A stretch of DNA of 5,037 bases. Source: Bryobacterales bacterium. Its GTDB lineage: Bacteria > Acidobacteriota > Terriglobia > Bryobacterales > Bryobacteraceae. Positions within the stretch are counted from its first letter, which is position 1; each line of letters opens with the position of its first letter. This document shows positions 1 through 4,926 of this stretch, piece after piece. Location of the stretch: positions 1 to 5,037 of the forward strand of contig PKZC01000118.1 of assembly GCA_003132905.1 (NCBI GenBank), written 5' to 3'. The translations under genes and the position numbers were made by a program. The notes below the pieces were generated by a model. That model was given only the letters and a program-made list of their open reading frames with translations, searched no databases and had not been told where the DNA came from.

Positions 1-40
1 CTGGCGCCACCCTCTCCAATCCGGAACCGATTTTGAGCGT

Positions 41-44
41 GAGG
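41..44 (+). promoter_or_regulatory. Ribosome binding site of the Rad52-HNH gene
   Basis: GAGG lies 8 bases before the ATG at 53 and supports that start. Only 52 bases precede the gene in the window, so no promoter can be assigned, and transcription could come from further upstream. Confidence 0.6.
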
Positions 45-52
45 ACACGGTA

Positions 53-1108
53 ATGGGCTTTTCGGCAAAACAGGTGCAGGCACTAAGCCGTCAACCTAAC
101 CGAGCCCACATCCGGACCCGCGAGGCTCACGGCCGCGAACTGTCCTATCTGGAGGGCTGGTACGCCATCTCGGAAGCCAATCGAATTTTTGGCTTTGACG
201 GCTGGAGTCGGGAGACACTTGAATCCCGCTGCGCGCTGGCGCGGGAGAATCGCGGCACCTTCGCGGCGGTCTATATCGCAAGAGTCCGAGTCACCGTGAA
301 GGCAGACGGTGCAACGGTCATCCGCGAGGGCCACGGTACGGGGGAAGGCCGCGGGACATCTCCCGGCGAGGTGCACGATATCGCGCTCAAGGTTGCCGAG
401 ACTGACGCCACCAAGCGGGCGTTGGCCACCTTTGGAAAGCCCTTCGGCCTTGAACTCTATCGCGGCGCCAAGACCGCAGCACAACCGAAGCCCCTGCCCT
501 CGCCGTCAATTGCAGAACCTTCTGACGATCGTCTCGGATTCCATCCCGACGATACGACGCCGATCCCACGGCCATCACACTATTACGGTCGCCGGCATCA
601 AAATCCGATCGCTCGGCATTTCCGAGACGAGCGGCGCCAGGCCGAACATGCGATGGGAACGAACGCAAGAACGCCCTTGTCTTCGGCTCCGCCGCTTGCG
701 CCTAGCGCCCAATCCGATCTCACCCCAGGCCGTATCGACAAAAGCGTGCTTACGATTGCCGAGCCGAAGCGGCTGCGCAATAAGGCACACTTGAAATTCG
801 TTGCCTCACAGCCTTGCCTCGTCTGCGGGCGGCAACCAAGCGACCCACATCATTTGCGGTTCGCCCAACCGAGGGCTATTGGCCTCAAGGTCAGCGACGA
901 ATTCACCGTTCCGCTCTGCCGCGGCCATCACCGGCAACTGCATCAGGTTGGCAACGAGGTGCTCTGGTGGGAAAACCTCAAAATCAAGCCGCTGGAGATC
1001 GCCAAAGAGCTTTGGGACCAGACGCATCCGCTGGCCACGGCTGTCGATAATACGCCAGCGCCACTGCCAAATGACGAAACGAAGCCAATTCCGGTTGAAC
1101 CTCAATGA
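53..1108 (+). CDS. Rad52/Rad22-type annealing protein fused to an HNH-like zinc-finger domain
   Basis: Predicted DNA-repair or recombination protein of 351 residues. Residues about 8-140 match the Rad52/Rad22 annealing core. SYLEGWYAISEANRIFGFDGW (31-51) aligns with the human RAD52 segment [21 protein letters not shown], and GHGTGEG (93-99) followed by ETDATKRALATFG (116-128) matches the conserved GYGVSEG and TDGLKRALRSFG blocks. Rad52 cores form rings that anneal single strands. A Pro-rich, probably disordered linker spans about 141-235. Residues about 240-327 form an HNH-like metal-binding domain: C255-x2-C258, DPHH at 264-267, C289-x2-HH (292-293) and H297. This resembles DUF968 and the phage P1 Ref nuclease class, so cutting of DNA is possible but not proven. 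The stop overlaps the next start as ATGA, implying coupled translation. I recall near-identical architectures in Bradyrhizobium. The Rad52 assignment is firm; the nuclease activity is inferred. Confidence 0.9.
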   Translation: MGFSAKQVQALSRQPNRAHIRTREAHGRELSYLEGWYAISEANRIFGFDGWSRETLESRCALARENRGTFAAVYIARVRVTVKADGATVIREGHGTGEGRGTSPGEVHDIALKVAETDATKRALATFGKPFGLELYRGAKTAAQPKPLPSPSIAEPSDDRLGFHPDDTTPIPRPSHYYGRRHQNPIARHFRDERRQAEHAMGTNARTPLSSAPPLAPSAQSDLTPGRIDKSVLTIAEPKRLRNKAHLKFVASQPCLVCGRQPSDPHHLRFAQPRAIGLKVSDEFTVPLCRGHHRQLHQVGNEVLWWENLKIKPLEIAKELWDQTHPLATAVDNTPAPLPNDETKPIPVEPQ

Positions 1109-1752
1109 GCTCGCTCAAGCAGATTGAAGCCAATCGACGCAATGCGCTCAAGAGTACCGGACCAATAACGTCTGAAGGCAAAGCTCGTTCATGTCGTAAC
1201 GCGATACGCCACGGTCTCACCGCCGAGACCGTCATTACTGGGCTCGAGGATGCAGAGGATTATCAATCCTTCGAAGCCGCGGTGATTGGCGACTATGACG
1301 CCGAAACGGCCGTGGAGCGCGAGCTTGTACTTCGACTGGCGAGCGTCCTGTGGCGGCTGCGCCGAGCAACTGCGATCGAGACAGCCCTTTTCGAGTCCGT
1401 AACCGCCGAATCTGGCGAGAGTGAACATAGTCATTCACACCTGAGCTTCGTTGAGGCAGCCAATCTCTCGGATCAAAATCAATTACCCCTGATAACAACA
1501 CGGCAATCTATTGCGGCGCCGGGAAACGAGCTTAGTTTCGATGTAAAAAGGAGTATCGTTGGCGGTTTCATGCGCTTGGCAGCACTGCCGACTTTCCCTC
1601 TGGATCGCCTCAGCCGCTACGAGCACACACTATGGCGGCAGGCGCGCCAAATCGTGTTTACACTGGAGTCGTTGCGGCATTGCAGGCGACCGCCGCGCCG
1701 TTCAAGCTTTCCATTCTCGTTCCGCCGCGTCTATTCAACCGAATTCAAATGA
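1105..1752 (+). CDS. Conserved protein of unknown function with ANRxNAxxSTGP N-terminal signature
   Basis: 215 residues, function unknown. The start ATG overlaps the stop of the Rad52-HNH gene as ATGA, so translation is probably coupled. Residues 7-38 carry the family signature: I-x-ANR-x-NA-x2-STGP-x-T-x2-GK-x-R, then NA-x-RHGL. Residues about 66-100 (AETAVERELVLRLASVLWRL and onward) should form long helices. Residues about 102-155 are low in hydrophobic pattern and probably a variable linker. A second conserved block, LSRYEHTLWRQARQ, begins near 169, and the tail is basic (RRPPRRSS). No signal peptide, membrane segment or catalytic motif is visible, so a cytoplasmic, possibly nucleic-acid-associated protein is likely. 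The protein at 3418-3999 shares the N-terminal signature (21 of 38 positions identical without gaps) and the RYE block near the C-terminus. I recognise the family as common in rhizobia but know no function for it. Confidence 0.85.
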   Translation: MSSLKQIEANRRNALKSTGPITSEGKARSCRNAIRHGLTAETVITGLEDAEDYQSFEAAVIGDYDAETAVERELVLRLASVLWRLRRATAIETALFESVTAESGESEHSHSHLSFVEAANLSDQNQLPLITTRQSIAAPGNELSFDVKRSIVGGFMRLAALPTFPLDRLSRYEHTLWRQARQIVFTLESLRHCRRPPRRSSFPFSFRRVYSTEFK

Positions 1753-1955
1753 GGTTCGCGCGGAACGATGCAATGGAAGCCGCAATGTACTTGGTGGCGG
1801 CGACAAAGTATGCTAAACCGCGTTCAATATTGCAGACGCCGAGCAATTTATTTTGCGATCATCGGCGAGCGTTATCTTCGAGTTTGTATTTGGCTCGATG
1901 TCGATGCCGCTGTTGCCGCTCCAACGGCATTCGCCGTTGCGCCGCGACGACCTGG
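1753..1955. other. Intergenic gap between convergent genes
   Basis: About 200 bases with no gene I can support. An open frame of about 81 codons starts with ATGA overlap at 1749, but its product is Arg/Cys-rich, shows no recognisable pattern and runs antisense into the 3' end of the beta-helix gene. Apart from the hairpin at 1922-1939, I see no repeat, RNA gene or promoter here. Confidence 0.5.
1922..1939 (-). terminator. Hairpin after the beta-helix gene, possible transcript 3' end
   Basis: CAACGGC and GCCGTTG form a perfect 7-bp stem around a 4-base loop, beginning 16 bases past the stop codon of the leftward beta-helix gene. No T-run follows on either strand, so this is not a classical intrinsic terminator. 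It could mark or protect an mRNA end between the two convergent transcripts. Confidence 0.35.
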
Positions 1956-2891
1956 TCATTGTTGCGCGGTCGTTCCAAACGATCCAAGTGAGCCGTTACC
2001 GTCGATACTGTTGGTCATGTAGGACAGAATAGAACCGCCGGAGGACTGATCGGCGCCGATCCCATTTACGGCTACGGTTGAGCGAGTGAAGCGAGCTATG
2101 GCATTCGGGCCGGTCGCCGCGATACCCGTACCGTTATGGGATGCCTTACTGGAATCGATCTGCAGCTGAGCGACCGAACCGCCGGAAAATACTCCGAAAC
2201 CGTTTCCGACATTATTTGTGGACTCGCTGTCCCGCACCGCGATCGTCACGTTGCCGGTCGTCACGTTTGCGTTCACGAACACACCGTCGGATCCGCTATT
2301 TGTCACCCGAGTGCGATCGAGGAAGCCGTGGACGCTCGTGGAACCGGTCGGCTTGATGAAAACTCCAGTTCCCGGATTGTCCGCGATAATGGTATCGATG
2401 ATATCGACCGTGACATTTGCGGTGCTGGGCGCAACGTTTACCCCGGCGGTGTTGAAGCCACGGATCACACAATTCACGATACTGACTTTAGCGGCAGTGT
2501 TGATCTGAACTCCACTCAGACTGCTATTAAGACCTTCGAAATCAAGCCCGCTCAGATAAACGACATCGGTCGATGCCGCACTGACGGTAATGCCATTCGT
2601 ACCCGAGACGAGAACGCCGCCTTCAACGCCGTCACATTTGATGGCGATCGCCTTGGTGATCGTCAGCGCGCCGAAGCCGCCCGGGTCAATACAGTTGATT
2701 TCGCCCGCCGCTGCGGTCTTGGAGATGGCGCCGGCGAAGGTCTTGCACGGCGCCGTGCGGCTGCACGGATTGGCGTCGTCGCCGACGCCCGATATCCAGG
2801 TCCGCGTTGCCTGCGCATGCGCAGAGCCCGCCGATATCACAGCCAACAGCGCGATACTAAACAAGCTCGCGCACCAACTCGAGTAACGCAT
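1956..2891 (-). CDS. Secreted right-handed parallel beta-helix repeat protein
   Basis: 311 residues from the ATG at 2891, chosen over an in-frame ATG at 2963. The inner start has GGAGGGG just upstream and begins directly with a signal peptide; the outer one has no ribosome binding site and would add 24 polar residues. The signal peptide is MRY, a hydrophobic core (about 8-22) and AHA|QA, with cleavage predicted after residue 26. The mature protein opens with TRTWISGVGDD and Cys residues at 43, 49, 67 and 86, which could pair as disulfides after export. The rest is a series of coils rich in Asn, Gly, Val and Ile (such as GVQINTAAKVSIVNCVIRGF), typical of pectate-lyase-like beta-helices. No lyase active site is evident, so an enzymatic role cannot be claimed; binding or surface roles are equally possible. 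The closing segment (GNGSLGSFGTT) resembles the ordinary end of this family, so the gene looks complete. I recall this family as multi-copy in Bradyrhizobium. Confidence 0.88.
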   Translation of the reverse strand: MRYSSWCASLFSIALLAVISAGSAHAQATRTWISGVGDDANPCSRTAPCKTFAGAISKTAAAGEINCIDPGGFGALTITKAIAIKCDGVEGGVLVSGTNGITVSAASTDVVYLSGLDFEGLNSSLSGVQINTAAKVSIVNCVIRGFNTAGVNVAPSTANVTVDIIDTIIADNPGTGVFIKPTGSTSVHGFLDRTRVTNSGSDGVFVNANVTTGNVTIAVRDSESTNNVGNGFGVFSGGSVAQLQIDSSKASHNGTGIAATGPNAIARFTRSTVAVNGIGADQSSGGSILSYMTNSIDGNGSLGSFGTTAQQ

Positions 2892-2894
2892 TTG

Positions 2895-2901
2895 CCCCTC
2901 C
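2895..2901 (-). promoter_or_regulatory. Strong ribosome binding site that fixes the beta-helix start
   Basis: Read leftward, GGAGGGG precedes the ATG at 2891, with 5 bases between the GGAGG core and the start codon. It decides the start in favour of 2891 over the upstream in-frame ATG at 2963. Confidence 0.8.
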
Positions 2902-2956
2902 GTTTGATGACGATGAGCCGTCGTCCGGTCACTGAATGCCCGCCAGCTTACCCACT

Positions 2957-2994
2957 GTATCATGGTATTGATAGAGTATCATGGTATTGATAGA
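2957..2994. repeat. Perfect 19-bp tandem direct repeat with internal palindromes
   Basis: GTATCATGGTATTGATAGA occurs twice, at 2957-2975 and 2976-2994, back to back with no mismatch. Within each copy TATCA and TGATA form an inverted repeat separated by 6 bases, so the unit looks like a dimer-binding operator present twice. The array lies 66-103 bases upstream of the beta-helix start and overlaps its best promoter candidate. Confidence 0.9.
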
Positions 2995-3006
2995 TGAGTA
3001 TTTCAA
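2978..3006 (-). promoter_or_regulatory. Candidate sigma-70-like promoter for the beta-helix gene
   Basis: Read leftward, TTGAAA (3006-3001, 5 of 6 consensus matches) is separated by 17 bases from CATGAT (2983-2978, 4 of 6). Transcription would start near 2971 and leave a leader of about 80 bases. The -10 lies in the first-read repeat copy and the predicted start in the second, so a protein bound to the repeats would be placed to block or modulate transcription. Confidence 0.4.
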
Positions 3007-3059
3007 CTAAAAGCGGAAAATATTGCATTATCACGTATCTGTATATCACCGCGGGAGCT

Positions 3060-3208
3060 GACCACCAGATAATCCTGGGTTTCCGGGTGGAAGTCATTGA
3101 AAAAACGATAGCCGCCGGGCTTCAGCGGGCGAATCCGTATCGTGACGGTGCCGCCGGCGGTCACGACCTTTCCACCCGCAGCATGTTGCTTTCGAATTCC
3201 GCTGGGGC
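3060..3208 (-). pseudogene. Frameshifted fragment of a cupredoxin-fold protein
   Basis: Read leftward, one frame gives AAPAEFESNMLRVE (3208-3170) and then hits TGA at 3163-3161. The adjacent frame continues with KVVTAGGTVTIRIRPLKP and GGYRFFNDFHPETQDYLVV (3170-3060). Joined, these match the C-terminal half of small periplasmic cupredoxin-like proteins, which I recall as having PAEFES, a VEKVV-type turn, RIRPLKPGRYxFF and a final FHxxT...VV strand. The break is explained by one missing base: GGAAAGG is present where GGAAAAGG would keep the frame. The N-terminal half and signal peptide are absent, and no stop follows the last strand, so both ends are lost. A 74-codon open frame over the second part begins with TTG but covers foreign sequence at its start, so I treat the whole as a relic, not a gene. 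Confidence 0.7.
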
Positions 3209-3417
3209 GGCGCACATCGGAAGACAAGGTTGGACTATTTGAGTGCCTTACGGTGCGCGCTGCGTTCGGTTCTAGCCGATTACACGGAAAAGGTTCCTAG
3301 CCTGCGGTTTGGGTTCGTTCTGCCAAAATCAGAGGTCAACTGGCGCTAATAGGTATTTTTTCCCACACTTTAGCATAGCTTCCGCGCCAGTCTTTCGTTT
3401 TCTTCGTCATTCGCGGG
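3209..3417. other. Intergenic stretch without a gene, with weak repeats
   Basis: About 200 bases between the cupredoxin relic and the end of the leftward pair. I see no open frame with a family match, no RNA gene and no classical terminator. It holds an imperfect direct repeat, GGTTCTAGCC (3268-3277) and GGTTCCTAGCC (3292-3302), and the inverted repeat listed separately at 3339-3391. Confidence 0.5.
3339..3391. repeat. 8-bp inverted repeat flanking an AT-rich spacer
   Basis: ACTGGCGC (3339-3346) and GCGCCAGT (3384-3391) are perfect inverted copies 37 bases apart, lying 27 bases past the stop codon of the leftward pair. The spacer is AT-rich and includes TTTTTT. The long loop argues against a simple intrinsic terminator; it may be a weak structured transcript end, the trace of a small mobile element, or chance. 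Confidence 0.4.
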
Positions 3418-3999
3418 TTATGCGGCGGCCTGTCGACGCACGGCATCTAAGGCGCGAATTGCAAACTTGCGGCGTGATAGCGCTCGCCGCTCGTAGCGAT
3501 CCATCACCATGAGTTGCTTCATGCAATCGGATAAAATGAGCGCAAACTTTTCAGAACCTTCGGGTTTACGAAGGATATCCGTCGCAGCTACCTCTAACTC
3601 TGGCGGAAGCAGCGCCATGGGACCCTGTTTTCGTAATAGACCAACAATATCCTTTACCAGTTTCTTGGAAGCGGTGAAGAATGTGTCAGGTCTGTATTCT
3701 GGATCGTTAAGATCGCGAGTGAGAAGGTTAAGCTGTGCCTGGCGTACGCGCTGGTGATCAATTTGAGCTTCGGCAACGCGGCGCGCGAGCTCAAAGATTT
3801 TATGCGTGGCATTTTGCCCGGCAATCTCGCGCGCCATATCTTCTACTTCTGCGATGCAAATCGGATCAGCAAGTATGGATAAACTCAATCCGTAGCGGAG
3901 CGCATTTTTTGCCGTCCTTGATTTGCCCTGCTTCGTTCTCGGACCCGTGCTTGCCTGCGCATTTGCACGATTGGCTTTGATTTTTCGCGCACTGGTCAT
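3418..3999 (-). CDS. Conserved protein of unknown function, second ANRxNAxxSTGP family member
   Basis: 193 residues, function unknown. Residues 7-38 carry I-x-ANR-x-NA-x2-STGP-x-T-x2-GK-x-R and NA-x-RYGL, matching the protein at 1105-1752 without gaps at 21 of 38 positions. The middle (about 45-105) is predicted helical (DMAREIAG, ELARRVAEAQIDHQRVRQAQ). A C-terminal block DRYERRALSRRKFAIRALDA (167-186) corresponds to the RYE block of the other protein. There is no signal peptide or membrane segment. The start ATG overlaps the stop of the upstream gene as ATGA; the ribosome binding site in front is poor, which fits coupled translation. I recall close homologues in Bradyrhizobium next to the same partner, always annotated as hypothetical. 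The basic ends and helical core would suit a nucleic-acid-associated protein, but that is inference. Confidence 0.85.
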   Translation of the reverse strand: MTSARKIKANRANAQASTGPRTKQGKSRTAKNALRYGLSLSILADPICIAEVEDMAREIAGQNATHKIFELARRVAEAQIDHQRVRQAQLNLLTRDLNDPEYRPDTFFTASKKLVKDIVGLLRKQGPMALLPPELEVAATDILRKPEGSEKFALILSDCMKQLMVMDRYERRALSRRKFAIRALDAVRRQAAA

Positions 4000-4667
4000 G
4001 CGGCTTGCTTATTCGTTATTTTTCGGATTGTCGTTTTTGGTTTGACAATTTTGAATTCTGCTTCTTCGACGTCCTTAATATTATTATCAAGGTGTTTCTG
4101 CATGCTGCGATGGCGATCAAGTTCGCGTATTATTGAATCAAGGCGCTGTTCTTCGATCGTGATCAAATGTTCGATCCGTTCGATCGTGTCTAAATTACGT
4201 ACCATTACATTCGCCTGAATTTCACTCATGTCCAGCGTTGCCTTGGCCGATGCCCAAAGCTCTTGGTACTTTTTATCTGCACGCGGATTTTGTGCGCACC
4301 GTTTTCCCCAACTTAGTTCGGAGTTAGGATCTAGCAGTCTATCCATATCTTCCTTTTCCGTTCCTTCTAATAGTTCTGCTTCGGCTTCAGCGAGCGATGA
4401 CGCCTTGTCATTGACAATATCCCAGACCTCGGCCGACAGAAATGCTGCCTGGATCCGTCGCAGTCGAAAAATATTCCAAATGACATCGACGGCGTCGCGG
4501 ACCCAAATCTCCTCGAGGAAATCAGTCGGTTTCACGGCGTTGGAGAAACGCGCGTGCTGTTCCTCGTAAGCCGCGGCGTCTTCGCCTTCGAGAAGCGGCG
4601 GGGGGCCGAAAAGGCTAACCGGGCTGAGTAATTTTGATCGTGACGCCGAGGCACGTTTTTTTCTCAT
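3996..4667 (-). CDS. Conserved helical/coiled-coil protein of unknown function
   Basis: 223 residues from the ATG at 4667. This start has GGAG 8 bases upstream. An in-frame ATG at 4706 would add 13 residues (MLCCVVLCCGVAP) encoded by the pentanucleotide repeat and has no ribosome binding site, so I reject it. The N-terminus is basic (MRKKRASASRSK), followed by SPVSLFGPPPLLEGED (15-30) and IWVRDAVDVIWNIFRLRR (54-71). The C-terminal third (about 158-200) is a strongly charged helix likely to form a coiled coil (TIERIEHLITIEEQRLDSII), ending in EEAEFKIVKPK (201-211). There is no signal peptide, membrane segment or catalytic motif. Its stop overlaps the next start as ATGA. I recognise the pair as recurrent in rhizobia but know of no function. 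Its coding sequence looks more AT-rich than the genes at the left of the window, which would fit later acquisition. Confidence 0.82.
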   Translation of the reverse strand: MRKKRASASRSKLLSPVSLFGPPPLLEGEDAAAYEEQHARFSNAVKPTDFLEEIWVRDAVDVIWNIFRLRRIQAAFLSAEVWDIVNDKASSLAEAEAELLEGTEKEDMDRLLDPNSELSWGKRCAQNPRADKKYQELWASAKATLDMSEIQANVMVRNLDTIERIEHLITIEEQRLDSIIRELDRHRSMQKHLDNNIKDVEEAEFKIVKPKTTIRKITNKQAA

Positions 4668-4675
4668 GGGGGCCA

Positions 4676-4679
4676 CTCC
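4676..4679 (-). promoter_or_regulatory. Ribosome binding site that fixes the start at 4667
   Basis: Read leftward, GGAG lies 8 bases before the ATG at 4667 and directly abuts the pentanucleotide repeat. It favours 4667 over the ATG at 4706, which has no such site. Confidence 0.6.
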
Positions 4680-4704
4680 ACAACACAACACAACACAACA
4701 CAAC
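4680..4704. repeat. Five perfect copies of the pentanucleotide ACAAC
   Basis: ACAAC is repeated five times without mismatch (GTTGT on the leftward strand). It sits between the candidate promoter and the ribosome binding site of the leftward pair. Such short tandem arrays can change copy number by polymerase slippage; here that would change leader length, not the coding frame of the preferred start. Confidence 0.92.
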
Positions 4705-4736
4705 ATTTGGTGTTACACGTCATCCTAACCTCTATT

Positions 4737-4765
4737 ACTATAAGAGAACAAACCACAAACAGCAA
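4737..4765 (-). promoter_or_regulatory. Candidate sigma-70-like promoter for the leftward two-gene unit
   Basis: Read leftward, TTGCTG (4765-4760, 3 of 6 consensus matches) and TATAGT (4742-4737, 5 of 6) are separated by 17 bases. Transcription would begin near 4730 and give a leader of about 60 bases containing the five GTTGT units and the ribosome binding site. The strong -10 and exact spacing support it; the -35 is weak. Confidence 0.45.
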
Positions 4766-4873
4766 CAGTCGCTAACGCTTGCGGAGACGAACGCCTGGGC
4801 CGCCCCCGTTCTCATCGATGAATTCTATGACGCCTGATTCGAGCGCCTGTGAAAACCCGCACAAAAGCTGTAT
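4766..4873. other. Middle of the divergent intergenic region
   Basis: Together with its flanking promoters, this lies in the 259-base gap between the divergent starts at 4667 and 4927. I see no gene. A rightward frame ends at 4837 in AAPVLIDEFYDA-stop, which might be the tail of a lost gene, but I cannot identify it. Confidence 0.35.
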
Positions 4874-4913
4874 TTGCATAGAGGGAATAGATATGCTATC
4901 TTTTTTGATAGCA
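4874..4913 (+). promoter_or_regulatory. Candidate promoter with overlapping operator palindrome of the antitoxin gene
   Basis: TTGCAT (4874-4879) and TATCTT (4897-4902) are spaced by 17 bases and could form a -35/-10 pair. A perfect 7-bp inverted repeat, TGCTATC (4894-4900) and GATAGCA (4907-4913) around six T residues, covers the -10. Type II antitoxins of the ribbon-helix-helix class repress their own operon by binding such palindromes, and the half-site TGATAGCA (4906-4913) resembles what I recall of the FitAB operator of Neisseria gonorrhoeae. The palindrome is seen directly; the operator role is inferred. Confidence 0.6.
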
Positions 4914-4915
4914 CT

Positions 4916-4920
4916 GGAGA
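4916..4920 (+). promoter_or_regulatory. Ribosome binding site of the antitoxin gene
   Basis: GGAGA lies 6 bases before the ATG at 4927, an ordinary spacing that supports this start. Confidence 0.7.
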
Positions 4921-4926
4921 TCTCAC

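Noticed and set aside
83..484. Leftward open frames within the Rad52-HNH gene
   Set aside because: They lie opposite a convincing Rad52 domain and show no pattern of their own.
1749..1991. Third rightward open frame beginning with ATGA overlap after the gene at 1105
   Set aside because: The overlap is tempting given the other two, but the 80 or so residues are rich in Arg and Cys with no recognisable pattern, and the frame runs antisense into the end of the beta-helix gene.
2892..2963. 24-residue N-terminal extension of the beta-helix protein
   Set aside because: It would bury the signal peptide behind a polar segment, and the strong ribosome binding site points to the start at 2891.
2136..2990. 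Long rightward open frame opposite the beta-helix gene (284 codons)
   Set aside because: It lacks a family match and a ribosome binding site, and its composition is that of an antisense shadow. The opposite strand has a signal peptide, a strong ribosome binding site and a recognisable fold.
2957..2994. Tandem 19-bp repeat as a CRISPR array or transposon target duplication
   Set aside because: There are only two units with no spacer between them, and no element or transposase remains. The palindromic unit over a promoter fits an operator better.
3003..3227. 74-codon leftward open frame taken as an intact gene
   Set aside because: Its first 19 residues are out of frame relative to the cupredoxin similarity, it begins with TTG without a clear ribosome binding site, and the matching upstream residues lie in another frame.
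4668..4706. Upstream start giving an MLCCVVLCC extension on the coiled-coil protein
   Set aside because: The extension is encoded by the GTTGT repeat and has no ribosome binding site, while the ATG at 4667 has GGAG at a good distance.
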